A stretch of 64,000 nucleotides of DNA from JAGPDF01 sp052035735 (GTDB lineage: Bacteria > Acidobacteriota > Thermoanaerobaculia > Multivoradales > JAGPDF01), in assembly GCA_052035735.1 (NCBI GenBank), contig JBPOHI010000121.1, forward strand, positions 1 through 64,000, given 5' to 3'. How positions within the stretch are numbered: position 1 is the stretch's first letter; each line of letters starts with the position of its first letter. Shown here one piece after another: positions 8,145-17,501 of this stretch. The translations under genes and the position numbers were made by a program. The notes under the pieces were generated by a model. That model did no database searches and had not been told where the DNA came from. It saw only the letters and a program-made list of their open reading frames with translations.

Positions 8145-8804
8145 ATGCGGCCAGGCGCCGTCGTCTTCGATCTCGACGGCACCCTCGTCGACTCCTGCCC
8201 CGACCTCGCGACAGCGGTCAACCGGATGCGCGCCGGTCACGGCCTCGAGCCTCTCACCCTGCAGGCGGTCGCAGGCATGGTCGGAGAAGGGGCGCGCGTC
8301 CTGGTCGAGCGCGCTCTCGCGGACGCGCCGGAGCGTCACTCCCGGCCCGCGGCCCTCGACTCTTTCCTCAGCCACTACGCCGCGGTTTGCACGGTCGCTA
8401 CCCGACCCTACGAAGGAGTCGAGGAGCTTCTCGCCGCTGCGCGCCGTCGTTGGCCGCTCGCCGTGCTCACCAACAAACCGATCGCGATGACCGTCGCGCT
8501 CGTCGAGCACCTCGGCTGGAAAGACACGTTCCGACTCCTGCTCGGTGGCGACAGCCTGCCGTATCGCAAACCCGACGGGCGCGGGCTCGAACATGCCGCG
8601 CGCGAGCTCGGGGTCGCTCCGGAGCGCCTCCTGCTCGTCGGCGACAGCCGCATCGACGCCGAAACCGCGCGCGCGGCGGGCGCAGCGTTCGTCTGGGTGG
8701 AGTGGGGTTACGCCGCGCCGGTGGACCGGCCGGGGCTCGCGGGCGGTCCCTCCGCCCGCTGCCCCGCCGACCTGACCGCCTGGCTCGAAGCTCTGCCTCA
8801 GTAG
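8145..8804 (+). CDS. HAD-family phosphatase, phosphoglycolate phosphatase-like
   Basis: 219 residues. HAD motif I is VFDLDGTLVD (Asp9 nucleophile, Asp11), with a helical cap of about residues 18-85. Motif II is VLTNKP, motif III has the conserved Lys in YRKPDG, and motif IV is VGDSRIDAE. This is the arrangement of Gph-like subfamily IA phosphatases. The substrate could be 2-phosphoglycolate or another small phosphoester; sequence alone does not decide. It starts 2 bases after mqnD and its last 7 bases overlap the convergent aminopeptidase gene. Confidence 0.88.
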   Translation: MRPGAVVFDLDGTLVDSCPDLATAVNRMRAGHGLEPLTLQAVAGMVGEGARVLVERALADAPERHSRPAALDSFLSHYAAVCTVATRPYEGVEELLAAARRRWPLAVLTNKPIAMTVALVEHLGWKDTFRLLLGGDSLPYRKPDGRGLEHAARELGVAPERLLLVGDSRIDAETARAAGAAFVWVEWGYAAPVDRPGLAGGPSARCPADLTAWLEALPQ

Positions 8805-11440
8805 GCCTGGAGGAAGGCGGTGACGCCCGCCTCCTGCTTCTCGCGGCGGCCGATGCAGATGCCGACGATGTCGAGCACCTTCTCGAGGTTGTTCGGTCCG
8901 CCCGAGACCTTGGCCAGCCGTGGAGTGAAGAAGCCCGAGATCTCCTCGCGATGCGCTGCGTCGCAGAAGCCCGTGGTCGTCCAGACGAGTCCGGCGGTGT
9001 ACTGCTCCGGCAGTGCGGCCGCCAGCGGATCGAACGAACGCTTCACCCAGTCGAAGACCATCTGACGCGTCGCCCGCTCGCCGGAGTAGTTCCAGGCGAT
9101 GCCGCCTGCCTCGCGCACGTCGAACTTCCCGGAGAGGACGAGCCCCAGCCCCTTCTCGACCGCCTGCGGATCGCGGAAGCGCCCGAGGGCCTCGAGCACC
9201 TGGCGACGGACCCGCCGATCCTGCTGGCGGAGTGCCGCCGCTTCGAGAGCGTCGAAGAGGGCGACATCGCCCGAGATGGCCGCGATGCCGAGGACGCTAC
9301 CGAGCATCTCCTGATCGACGGCCGCCGGATCCGCGAGCCAGGCTTCGGTCAGCCGGCGCGCTTCGGCCTGGGTCGAAGGGTCGGCGGCGATGACGCCCAT
9401 GCCGCGCAGTACGCGTGGCCGGAGCAAGGTGTCGTCCAGGCTCTCTCCGGGGCGCTTGGTGAAGCCGAGACGCTTCGCCCGCTGACCGAGGAGCCCGGCG
9501 ATGAAGCGCTGGTAGTTGGGTCGCACGGAATCGGCGACCAGATTGTCCTCGACCGAGTAGGCGAGATCGAGGGCCGAGTCGACCACCAGCCGGCTCTGGC
9601 TGTCGGCGAAGCTGGGCAGAATCCCCAGGGCCGCCGCCGGCTGCAGCTCGCCGGAAGAGAACAGGAAGCCGGTGTCTCCGAGGAGCGCGATCTGCTCGGC
9701 GATCGGCAAAGAGGAGGAGGTGGCGGCGAGCTTCGCCAGCAGCTCGTCGCTGTAACGAGAGACGTAGTAGCCGAAGCCGCCGTGGTTCGCCTGCACCCAG
9801 TCCGGACAGAAGGCGAGGTCGCTGCTCTTGCTGGCGCTGTCCAGCATCACCTTGGCGATCGCGCTCTTGCCGCCGCCCGCCCCGATGCCGTACCGAAGGG
9901 TCACCGGCACCTGCCAGAGCTGGCCCTGCGCCACCGCCGAGCCGAGCGGCACGTAACGCCGCTGGCCGAGCGTCACCCGCCCCTTGCCGCCGGTGCAGGC
10001 GACCGCCACCGAGACCACGGGCACGCCGGGCTGGTCGAGGAACGTGGCGAAGGACTTGGCGACCTCGGGAGCGCCCTCGGCCGCCAGTGCGGCGAGGAAG
10101 TCGTCGGAAGTGGCGTTGCCCCAGGCGTGGGCTTTCAGGTAGCGCTGCACTCCCTTGCGGAAGGCTTCCGGACCCATCCAGGTCTCGAACATCGAGAGCA
10201 GGGCGCCGCCCTTCTGGTAAGAGATACCGTCGAAGGCGCTCGCGATGTCGCCGTTGTTGCGGATCGGCCGGCGCACCGGCTGCGAGGAGGCGAGGCTGTC
10301 GGCGCCCATCGCTTCGCTGCGGCGGCCGACGTTTTCGTCTTCGCCGCCCCATTCCGGCTTCCACTGGGCGACGATCTTGCCCGCCATCCAGGTGGCAAAG
10401 CCCTCGTTCAGCCAGATGTCGTCCCACCACTTCATGGTCACCAGGTCGCCGAACCAGAGATGCGCGTTCTCGTGCGCCGCGGTGCTCGCATAGGCGCGCT
10501 GCAGATCGAGAATCGGGTGCTCCGGATCCGACAGCAGCCAGCGATCCATGTAGGTGATCAGGCCGGGATTCTCCATCGCGCCGAAGCCGACCGTCTGCGG
10601 AATGGCCAGGTTGTCGAGTTTGGGGAAGGGGTGCGGCATCGCGAAGTACTCTTCGAGTGCGACGAGGAGCGGTCCGGTCACCTCCGAGGCGTATCCGGTG
10701 CGGTCCGCCTTGCCTTTGGCGACGATCATCCGCACCGGCGTTTTCGCCTGGCCCCAGGTGCCCGCATCGACGACCGCGAACGGTCCGACGCCGAGCGCGA
10801 CGAGGTAAGAGGAGATCGGCTTGGTCGGAGCGAACTCGACCGCCTTCATGCCGTTCCCTTCCGGCCGTTCGGCGACCGCCGGCGCGTTCGAGACCGCGAC
10901 GTGGCTCTCCCTGACGTGCAGCGTGAGCTTCCAGGACGTGCGGTAGGACGGCTCGTCGAAACATGGGAAGGCACGGCGGGCGAAGGTCGATTCGAACTGA
11001 CTGAAGACGTACCAGTCGTCGCCGTCCTTCTGACGGAAGAGACCTTCGGTCTCGACGGGGTCGAGTTTGCCGCGGTAGTCGATCGCCAGCCGGGCCGGCC
11101 CCGCAGGCAGCTCGCGGCCGAAGTCGAAGCCGACGAAGTCGTCGCCGCCCGCAACGACCCGGGTGGCCGATCCTGCGCCGCCGGCCGTGACTTCGGCCGA
11201 GCGAATCTCGAGAGCGTGGGCGTTGAGCCAGAGAAATCCGGTCGGTTTCGCGAGCTCGAGCTCGAGGACGGCCTTGCCGTCGAACATCTCCTGCTCGGGC
11301 AGGATCGTGAGGTCGACGGTCATCGACGTCGGCCGGGCGCCCGCCGGCAGGCGGAGCTCCGGAGGTCGCGGGTCGGCGGCGAAGGCGAGCGACGGGGCAG
11401 CCAGAGCGAGCAGCAGGATGCGAGCCAGGCGTGTCTTCAA
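8798..11440 (-). CDS. Exported M1-family zinc aminopeptidase
   Basis: 880 residues from TTG 11440, which has GGAGG seven bases upstream and starts a signal peptide (about 1-22). The exopeptidase motif GAMENPG is near residue 287, and the zinc site HENAH near 320 is followed 18 residues later by NEGFATW, giving the complete HEXXH-X18-E set. A C-terminal helical ERAP1-like domain fills about 500-880. It should release N-terminal amino acids from peptides in the periplasm or outside the cell. The C-terminal seven bases overlap the HAD gene tail to tail. Cytidine deaminase lies 55 bases upstream on the same strand. Confidence 0.94.
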   Translation of the reverse strand: MKTRLARILLLALAAPSLAFAADPRPPELRLPAGARPTSMTVDLTILPEQEMFDGKAVLELELAKPTGFLWLNAHALEIRSAEVTAGGAGSATRVVAGGDDFVGFDFGRELPAGPARLAIDYRGKLDPVETEGLFRQKDGDDWYVFSQFESTFARRAFPCFDEPSYRTSWKLTLHVRESHVAVSNAPAVAERPEGNGMKAVEFAPTKPISSYLVALGVGPFAVVDAGTWGQAKTPVRMIVAKGKADRTGYASEVTGPLLVALEEYFAMPHPFPKLDNLAIPQTVGFGAMENPGLITYMDRWLLSDPEHPILDLQRAYASTAAHENAHLWFGDLVTMKWWDDIWLNEGFATWMAGKIVAQWKPEWGGEDENVGRRSEAMGADSLASSQPVRRPIRNNGDIASAFDGISYQKGGALLSMFETWMGPEAFRKGVQRYLKAHAWGNATSDDFLAALAAEGAPEVAKSFATFLDQPGVPVVSVAVACTGGKGRVTLGQRRYVPLGSAVAQGQLWQVPVTLRYGIGAGGGKSAIAKVMLDSASKSSDLAFCPDWVQANHGGFGYYVSRYSDELLAKLAATSSSLPIAEQIALLGDTGFLFSSGELQPAAALGILPSFADSQSRLVVDSALDLAYSVEDNLVADSVRPNYQRFIAGLLGQRAKRLGFTKRPGESLDDTLLRPRVLRGMGVIAADPSTQAEARRLTEAWLADPAAVDQEMLGSVLGIAAISGDVALFDALEAAALRQQDRRVRRQVLEALGRFRDPQAVEKGLGLVLSGKFDVREAGGIAWNYSGERATRQMVFDWVKRSFDPLAAALPEQYTAGLVWTTTGFCDAAHREEISGFFTPRLAKVSGGPNNLEKVLDIVGICIGRREKQEAGVTAFLQAY

Positions 11441-11495
11441 GAGCAGTCCTCCGGGAGGGGATGTTGAGGGTAGCAGTGACCCCCGAGATACGTCC

Positions 11496-11903
11496 TCAGG
11501 AGGCGGAAGTTTCGCCGGGCTGAAACTGGAACGGCAGCGGGAAGATCTCCGCCAGCGAGGTCTCCTGGCGTTCGCCCTGTGGATTGGCGAGCAGAATGGG
11601 CATCGTCGGGGCGCAGAACTCGGCCATCGTCTCCCGGCACAGGCCGCAAGGGGCCGCAGGAGGGGAGCTCTCGGTGACGATCGCCACCGCGGCGAAGCTG
11701 CGGTGCCCGGCGGACACAGCCGCTGCGAAGGCCGAGCGCTCGGCGCAGAGGGTGACCCCGTAGCTGCGGTTCTCGACGTTGGCGCCAGCGAAGATCGTGC
11801 CGTCTGCGGTCGCCACCGCCGCGCCGACGGCGAAGCGGCTGTAGGGGCTGTGGGAATGCCGGCGGGCGTCGCGGGCTGCGGTCAGCAGAGGCTCCCAGTT
11901 CAC
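11496..11903 (-). CDS. cdd: Cytidine deaminase
   Basis: 135 residues from GTG 11903. It has the zinc and catalytic motif CAERSA (Cys53, Glu55) and the second zinc motif PCGLC (Cys86, Cys89), the three-cysteine arrangement of small homotetrameric cytidine deaminases. SPYSRFAVGAA near the N-terminus binds the nucleoside. It deaminates cytidine and deoxycytidine in pyrimidine salvage. A -10-like TAGGCT ends only 6 bases before the GTG and there is no Shine-Dalgarno, so the message may be leaderless. Confidence 0.95.
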   Translation of the reverse strand: MNWEPLLTAARDARRHSHSPYSRFAVGAAVATADGTIFAGANVENRSYGVTLCAERSAFAAAVSAGHRSFAAVAIVTESSPPAAPCGLCRETMAEFCAPTMPILLANPQGERQETSLAEIFPLPFQFQPGETSAS

Positions 11904-11909
11904 CCGGCC

Positions 11910-11915
11910 AGCCTA
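11910..11915 (-). promoter_or_regulatory. -10-like TAGGCT for cdd
   Basis: TAGGCT on the minus strand with 6 bases to the GTG start of cdd, in the 150-base gap divergent from the phosphatase gene at 12054. Confidence 0.4.
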
Positions 11916-12053
11916 GCATCGAAGCGGCTGTGCTAATTTGGCCCGGCGACTCATCCCAGGTGCCCGACGCGGGGTCCGGGACGAAGGCCGGTTCCGGGCG
12001 CCGGTAAACCTCCCTCCGGCATGTGCGTACCTTCTAGCGAGGAGTCATCCTGC

Positions 12054-14465
12054 ATGCGAGAGTCTTACCGCAAGACCTTGACCTGGCTGGCGGTGCTGGT
12101 CACCAGCGCACTGGTCAGTGCCTGGGCCTTTCCTCGCGCCTTTCCGTTCTTCCCGGCGGACTGGCAGGTGTCGCGGGTCGAGGCCGAGAAGATCGCGCTC
12201 GAGGAGCTCCGTCTGCTCGGGGCGCTACCCGAGGATCCCTACGTCGTGGCGCAGATGGACAACAACGCCGGCGTCGAGGTTCGGCTCATCCAGGCGTCGC
12301 GTGAAGGCCACGGCGAAACGGTTCGGGCTTCGGGGCTGGAGAAGCGTGTGCTGCTCTGGGAGGTCACCGTGTACCCGCCCGGCGCGCAGCCCAGGGATTG
12401 GGCCTACCAGGCGGAGATCGCCTTCGACGGTACCGTGCTCTCGTTGCTCAAGGGATTCAAGGCGACCGATCCGAGCGGCGCGCTGACCGACGCCGAGGCG
12501 CTCACCCGGGCGAGCGCCCTGCTCGTCGAGCGCGGCTTCGACCCGGCGAAGTTCGCTCCTCCCGAAGTGCGCAACGAGGATCTCGACAACCGCACCGACC
12601 GCGTGGTGCGCTTTGCTGACCGCGAGTCCGGACTCACCAGCCGGCTGCGTTCCGGCATGGAGGTCACCTTCGCCGGCGACCAGCTTGCCGGTATCGGTTC
12701 CTTCGCCGAGGATGTCCACCCGGAGGAGATGACTCTCCTCCTGCAGCCGATCGGGCTGATGGGCAACGTGGCGTTCTTTTCGACCTTTCTCGTGCTCCCG
12801 CTGGTGGCGCCGATCTTCCTCAAGCGGTATCACGAGGGCGAGCTCGGCGTGCGGCGAGGGGTCCAGATTCTCCTGCTCGTTCTCGGTTCCGCGGTCGCCT
12901 TCATGATGCAGGTCGCAGCGGGGGCCACCCAGGGGTCGACCTTCGGCATTCTTTCCCGTGAGCAGACGACGTGGGTGTGGGGCGGGCAGATGATCGTGCT
13001 CTTCTTCCTGCCGATGGGAATCGCCTCGCTGCTGTCTTGGTCGGTCGGCGAGTCGCTCTGTCGGGAAGGATGGGGCAGCAAGCTCGCGGCCTTCGACGCC
13101 CTGTTCCAACGCCAGTGGCGGAATCGGACGGTGGCGCTCGCCTCGCTCCGCGGCTACGCTTCCGGCTTCGCCATCGCCGCCGGCATCTTCGCCAGCCTCG
13201 TGCCGCTCAGCCGCTTCGGCGGGATCGCGCCGATCGCCTTCCAGTTCGGTCCGTTCTGGAACCAGGCGCGCTGGCCCAGCCTCTCGGTGATCCTGTTCCT
13301 GCTCGTCTTCAGTCTCTACACGACGCTCTTCGGGCGTCTGTTCCTGCTCCCCTGGCTCGCCCGCAAGCTCGGCAAAGTGGCCGGCGGGACAGTCGCGGCT
13401 CTCGCCACCACGTTCCTCTTCTTCTCTCCGGTCATCGTGCTGCCGCTCTCGCAGGCGGCGCCGATCTGGATTCTCAACAGCGTCGCGACGGTCGTGCTCT
13501 TCCTGTGGACCGATCTGCTGACCACGATGCTGGCGTCGTTCACCTCGGCGGCGGTGCTGTCCATCTTCCCGTTCGTCTTCGCGTCCGATCCGCAGCTCCA
13601 GTTGCATGGCTGGATCGGCGTTCTGGCCGGGGCCGTGCCGCTGCTGCTGACCGCGCGCTACCTGGTTTCGGAGCAGGTCTTCGTCTATCGCTATGAAGAC
13701 GTTCCGCCGCACGTCCGGCGGATCGCCCAGCGCGAGCGGCAGCGCGTGGAGCTCGAGACGGCGCGCAACATCCAGAGCTCGATCCTGCCGCAGCTGCCGC
13801 CGCAACTCCACGGCGTCGAGCTCTCGCACGTCTATCTGCCAGCGACCGAGGTCGGCGGCGATTTCTACGACGTGCTGGCGCTCGAGGACGGGCGGCTGGC
13901 GGTGGCGGTCGGCGACGTCGCCGGGCATGGCGTCTCGTCCGGCCTGGTGATGTCGATGGCGAAGTCGGCCCTCGCTGTGCAGGTGACCTTCGACCCCGAG
14001 GTCGCGGCGGTCTTCGCGACGCTCAACCGGATGGTCTTTCAAAGTGCTCGCAAACGCCTGCTCGCGACGCTCTGCTATGCCCTGGTCGACCCTGTCCGGC
14101 GGGAGATGCGCTTCGCCAGCGCCGGGCACCTTTTTCCCTACCGCATCTCGCGGCTGGGAAAGGTCGAGAGCCTCGAGTCGGTCGCCTATCCGCTGGGGGT
14201 CCGCGAGTCGCTCGACGTCGATTCGCACACTGCGAAGCTCGAGTCCGGCGACATCATCTTCCTGTGCAGCGACGGCGTCGTCGAGGCGCGCAAGGAGGGC
14301 TCGGACGAGCACTTCGGTTTCGACCGCCTGGAGAAGGTGCTCGGCGAGTTCGGTGGTCACGGCGCGAGCGTGGTGCGCGACAAGGTCCTGGCCGCGCTCG
14401 ACAGGTTCACCGAAGGTGCGGAACGGGAAGACGATCTGACCGTGCTCGTCTTGCGAATGCCCTGA
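12054..14465 (+). CDS. Membrane-bound SpoIIE/PP2C-type serine phosphatase with periplasmic N-domain
   Basis: 803 residues from ATG 12054 (GGAG nine bases upstream); an upstream ATG at 12021 adds eleven residues and looks less likely. One N-terminal membrane segment (about 8-28) precedes a soluble region of about 200 residues. Seven to nine membrane segments follow (about 235-555), where GESLCREGW and a nearby Leu-Arg-Gly recall CPBP-type membrane domains. The cytoplasmic end has a short linker helix and a PPM/SpoIIE domain (about 585-803) with EVGGDFYDV, VGDVAGHGVSSG and CSDGVVEA metal-binding motifs. It should dephosphorylate a STAS-type antagonist; the STAS protein at 1716-2057 is the only one in the window. 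The sensed signal is unknown. Confidence 0.87.
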   Translation: MRESYRKTLTWLAVLVTSALVSAWAFPRAFPFFPADWQVSRVEAEKIALEELRLLGALPEDPYVVAQMDNNAGVEVRLIQASREGHGETVRASGLEKRVLLWEVTVYPPGAQPRDWAYQAEIAFDGTVLSLLKGFKATDPSGALTDAEALTRASALLVERGFDPAKFAPPEVRNEDLDNRTDRVVRFADRESGLTSRLRSGMEVTFAGDQLAGIGSFAEDVHPEEMTLLLQPIGLMGNVAFFSTFLVLPLVAPIFLKRYHEGELGVRRGVQILLLVLGSAVAFMMQVAAGATQGSTFGILSREQTTWVWGGQMIVLFFLPMGIASLLSWSVGESLCREGWGSKLAAFDALFQRQWRNRTVALASLRGYASGFAIAAGIFASLVPLSRFGGIAPIAFQFGPFWNQARWPSLSVILFLLVFSLYTTLFGRLFLLPWLARKLGKVAGGTVAALATTFLFFSPVIVLPLSQAAPIWILNSVATVVLFLWTDLLTTMLASFTSAAVLSIFPFVFASDPQLQLHGWIGVLAGAVPLLLTARYLVSEQVFVYRYEDVPPHVRRIAQRERQRVELETARNIQSSILPQLPPQLHGVELSHVYLPATEVGGDFYDVLALEDGRLAVAVGDVAGHGVSSGLVMSMAKSALAVQVTFDPEVAAVFATLNRMVFQSARKRLLATLCYALVDPVRREMRFASAGHLFPYRISRLGKVESLESVAYPLGVRESLDVDSHTAKLESGDIIFLCSDGVVEARKEGSDEHFGFDRLEKVLGEFGGHGASVVRDKVLAALDRFTEGAEREDDLTVLVLRMP

Positions 14466-14483
14466 ATCGAAGGCGCTATCGGA

Positions 14484-16061
14484 TCAGGGTGCGGTGACGT
14501 CCCAGCGAACCGCCGCGCCCGATTCGAATCCGTCGAGAAAGAGACCCCCACACGAGGGTTGCGGCGAGACCTCGACGGCGCCGACGTCGCAGGCCACGCC
14601 TTGCGGGCGTTCGACGCCGCGTGCGTCCCAGCGATAGCCCGGAAGAATGCAGCTCGCGGTATCGACGGCGGCGCTCTCGGCCGGCGGAAGCAGCGTCGGC
14701 GTGACGTCGCCGCCGGGCACGCCGCAGGTCAGGGCGGGCCGTGGCAGGCCGACAGCCGTGTTCGGCTGGTTGCCGTTGGCGGTGCTCGAGCCGCAGCTCG
14801 TACCCGGCCAGAGGCTGAAGACGAGTGACGACGGACCGGCGAGGAAGTGGCAATCGGACGATTGCACCGAAGCGGTATTCGCCGAGAACAGCACGTTGGT
14901 GAGGTGGGTCACCGGCACGTCGATGTCGGTCGACCAGATTCCGCCGCCGATCGCCGCCGCGTTGCGGGCGATCGTCACGTGCACCAGCTCGAGGTCGCCG
15001 CTGTTCGAAATCGCGCCGCCGGTGCCACCGATCGCGCTGTTTTCCACCAGGGTTCCGTTGCCGAGGCGGAAGATGCCGTTGTTGTTCTCGATGCCTCCTC
15101 CCTGCACCGCGGAGTTGCGCGCGACGAGCAGGCTGCCAGCAGCGATTTCGGATCCACTGTCGATCAGGATTCCGCCGCCGACGCCGGGAGGAGCGGCGTT
15201 GTCCCGTATTTCGGTCGCGAGGAGGTAGAAGGTCGAATTCCCCCAGATGTAGAGCCCACCGCCTCCCGCCTCGGCCTGGTTGCGCGCGATGCGGCTCGAC
15301 TCGATGCTGCCTCCCGAGATGTCGCGCAGGGCGAGGCCGCCACCGTGCCCGGAGTCCCCCGAGGTCGCGGTCTCGTTGTCGTCGATGGCGCTCTCGAAAA
15401 CGACCAACTCACCCGTCCACATCTCGATGCCGCCGCCGTCGCCGGCGGCGACGTTGCCCGCGATGCGGGTGTTCTCGATCGCAAGTGTGCCGACGTTCAG
15501 GTTGATTCCGCCCCCGCCTCCGCCGGCGGCGTTGTCGAGCAGGGCGCTGCGATAGAGGGTCAACGTCGCGTTCGTCGCCGCGATTCCGCCCCCCCAGGAG
15601 CCGGCGACGCTGTCGCGCACCGTCGTCGCGAGCAGAGTCAGCCGCGTCTCACCGACGGTCGCCGCGCCCTGGACGTAGATGGCTCCCCCGGGGCCGCCGC
15701 TCGCGAAACCGTGTGTCAGGACCAGATCCTCCAGAGTGACCATGGTTGCGCTCGCGGTGGTGAGGATTCGGGTGCCCAGGCCACCCGAGAGCGTGATCTT
15801 CCCGCCGCCTTCGATGGTCACGTTGGCGGTGATGGCCTTGGCGCTCGCGACGACGATGGTGTGCGGCGCCGGGCCGCACGAGAAGTCCAGGGTCCCCCCG
15901 CCGGCATTGACCGTGGCGATGGCAGCGTCCAGCGCCGCCTCGGTGCACGACGCGGCGCTGCCGGTGCCGACCGTGGCATCGGCGGCGAGCAGCAGAGAAG
16001 CGGTAGGCCCGGCGGGCAACGACAGGGCAGCAACGAGCATCAGCGTCCGGTGACGATCCAT
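14484..16061 (-). CDS. Secreted right-handed beta-helix protein (polymorphic-outer-membrane-protein-like repeats)
   Basis: 525 residues from ATG 16061; the open frame runs much further back, antisense to sucC, but only this start gives a signal peptide. Residues 30-430 are Gly/Asn-rich imperfect repeats of about 22-28 residues with patterns such as GGGI, NSA, NNA and TIARN, typical of parallel beta-helix proteins. The C-terminal part (about 440-510) contains the DARGVERPQG-x-CDVGAVE segment seen in choice-of-anchor Q proteins, and the end is GLFLDGFESG-like. It is probably surface exposed or secreted. The ligand or enzyme activity is unknown. Confidence 0.8.
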   Translation of the reverse strand: MDRHRTLMLVAALSLPAGPTASLLLAADATVGTGSAASCTEAALDAAIATVNAGGGTLDFSCGPAPHTIVVASAKAITANVTIEGGGKITLSGGLGTRILTTASATMVTLEDLVLTHGFASGGPGGAIYVQGAATVGETRLTLLATTVRDSVAGSWGGGIAATNATLTLYRSALLDNAAGGGGGGINLNVGTLAIENTRIAGNVAAGDGGGIEMWTGELVVFESAIDDNETATSGDSGHGGGLALRDISGGSIESSRIARNQAEAGGGGLYIWGNSTFYLLATEIRDNAAPPGVGGGILIDSGSEIAAGSLLVARNSAVQGGGIENNNGIFRLGNGTLVENSAIGGTGGAISNSGDLELVHVTIARNAAAIGGGIWSTDIDVPVTHLTNVLFSANTASVQSSDCHFLAGPSSLVFSLWPGTSCGSSTANGNQPNTAVGLPRPALTCGVPGGDVTPTLLPPAESAAVDTASCILPGYRWDARGVERPQGVACDVGAVEVSPQPSCGGLFLDGFESGAAVRWDVTAP

Positions 16062-16225
16062 GGCGACCTCCACTCCTGCGAACGGATCGCCGGTGCGAGA
16101 CCGGACAGATCGGGCGAACGTGCCAGGAAGCCGCTTCGCGCTCGCAGGCTCAGGGCGCTCGGCTCCGGCGCCCCCTGCAATCGCGCGGTCGCGCCGGGGA
16201 GATCTCCGCCGGGAGAACGCCGGGT

Positions 16226-16254
16226 GAGGACGACCGCAGGGTCCTCGTCCTGCG
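16226..16254. promoter_or_regulatory. Nested, mutually exclusive inverted repeats upstream of sucC
   Basis: Three stems share bases: GAGGAC 16226-16231 with GTCCTC 16241-16246; AGGACGA 16227-16233 with TCGTCCT 16245-16251; CGCAGG 16235-16240 with CCTGCG 16249-16254. They lie in the 270-base gap before sucC, which otherwise holds no gene, and upstream of the -10-like TAGAAT. An operator or an attenuator-like switch is possible. Confidence 0.25.
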
Positions 16255-16288
16255 CGTGCCCTGACCGTTTGGGTGGCGGGCCGTGGGA

Positions 16289-16294
16289 TAGAAT
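16289..16294 (+). promoter_or_regulatory. -10-like TAGAAT for sucCD
   Basis: TAGAAT 37 bases before the sucC ATG; the AGGAG-type ribosome site (TAGGAGCC) follows just before the start. No confident -35 box was seen. Confidence 0.35.
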
Positions 16295-16331
16295 CGCTCT
16301 GCGGTTCGGCAGTTTCCCATAGGAGCCCAAC

Positions 16332-17501
16332 GTGAAGATCCACGAGTATCAGGCGAAGGAAATCCTGCGCCGTTACGGTGTCGCAACGCCGCGCGGCAAG
16401 GTTATCGACGATCCGGGCGAAGCGCAGGCGATCTGCGAGGAGATGGGCGGCAAGTGCGTCGTCAAGGCGCAGATTCACGCCGGCGGCCGCGGCAAGGGCG
16501 GCGGCGTCAAGGTCGCCAAGAGCCCGGCCGAGGCGACGGAAGCGGCGAACCGCATCCTCGGTATGCAGCTCGTCACTCACCAGACCGGCCCGGAGGGCCA
16601 GAAAGTCCGCAAGGTCCTGATCGAGGAGGCGGCCGACATCGCCCAGGAGCTCTACGTCGCGGTCACCCTCGACCGCCAGTCGGGCAAGCCGGTGGTGATC
16701 TCGTCGCGCTTCGGCGGCATGGACATCGAAGAGGTTGCCCACAAGGATCCGCAGGCGATCCACCGCGAGACGGTGGATCCGCAGCTCGGCCTGGTGCCTT
16801 TCCAGGCTCGCCGAATCGCCCGCGGACTGGGATTGAAGGGCGACGTCGCGGCGCGCGCTGCGAAGCTGGTGGGAGGGCTGGTCGCGGCCTATCTCGACAC
16901 CGACGCTTCGCTCGCTGAGATCAATCCGCTGATGATCACCGGCCAAGGCGAGGTCATGGCGCTCGACGCCAAGATGAACTTCGACGACAACGCCCTCTTT
17001 CGCCACAAGGACATCGTCGCCATGCGCGATCTGGCGGAGGAGAACGCTCTCGAGGTCGAGGCCTCGCGGTTCAATCTCAACTACATCAAGCTCGACGGCG
17101 AGATCGGCTGCATGGTGAACGGCGCCGGCCTGGCGATGGCGACCATGGACATCATCCAGCTCGAAGGCTCGTCGCCGGCGAACTTCCTCGACGTCGGCGG
17201 CTCGGCTTCGCAGGAGGCGGTGTCGAACGCGTTCCGCATTCTGATCTCGGACCCGGATACCAAGGCGGTGCTGATCAACATCTTCGGCGGCATCGCGCGT
17301 ACCGACCGGATCGCGAGCGGCGTGGTCGAAGCGCTGCGCGCCCTGGGCGGCGTGAAGATCCCGGTGGTGGTGCGGCTCGAAGGCACGAATGTGGAGCAGG
17401 GCAGGGCGATCCTGCGGGAGAGTGAGTTCCACTTCCTGGTCGCCGACACGATGGCCGACGCGGCGAAGAAGGTCGTCGCGTCGATTCAGGGAGGTGCGTG
17501 A
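16332..17501 (+). CDS. sucC: Succinate--CoA ligase, beta subunit
   Basis: 389 residues with an ATP-grasp domain (about 1-235: KIHEYQAKEIL, HAGGRGKGGGV, EINPLMIT) and a CoA-ligase domain (about 245-389: GCMVNGAGLAMATMD, ANFLDVGG, NIFGGI). With sucD it forms the TCA-cycle enzyme making ATP or GTP from succinyl-CoA. Its length is normal. Its TGA overlaps the sucD ATG by one base (TGATG), so translation is coupled. The TCA partner isocitrate dehydrogenase is at 59788-61233. Confidence 0.97.
   Translation: MKIHEYQAKEILRRYGVATPRGKVIDDPGEAQAICEEMGGKCVVKAQIHAGGRGKGGGVKVAKSPAEATEAANRILGMQLVTHQTGPEGQKVRKVLIEEAADIAQELYVAVTLDRQSGKPVVISSRFGGMDIEEVAHKDPQAIHRETVDPQLGLVPFQARRIARGLGLKGDVAARAAKLVGGLVAAYLDTDASLAEINPLMITGQGEVMALDAKMNFDDNALFRHKDIVAMRDLAEENALEVEASRFNLNYIKLDGEIGCMVNGAGLAMATMDIIQLEGSSPANFLDVGGSASQEAVSNAFRILISDPDTKAVLINIFGGIARTDRIASGVVEALRALGGVKIPVVVRLEGTNVEQGRAILRESEFHFLVADTMADAAKKVVASIQGGA

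Noticed and set aside
7838..11467. Plus-strand open frame of about 1200 codons over the aminopeptidase gene
   Set aside because: High GC leaves few stops in shadow frames. The minus strand has a complete M1 peptidase with intact zinc site and signal peptide.
12225..14360. Minus-strand open frame of about 710 codons over the SpoIIE phosphatase
   Set aside because: Low-complexity charged product with no domain; the plus strand has clear phosphatase motifs.
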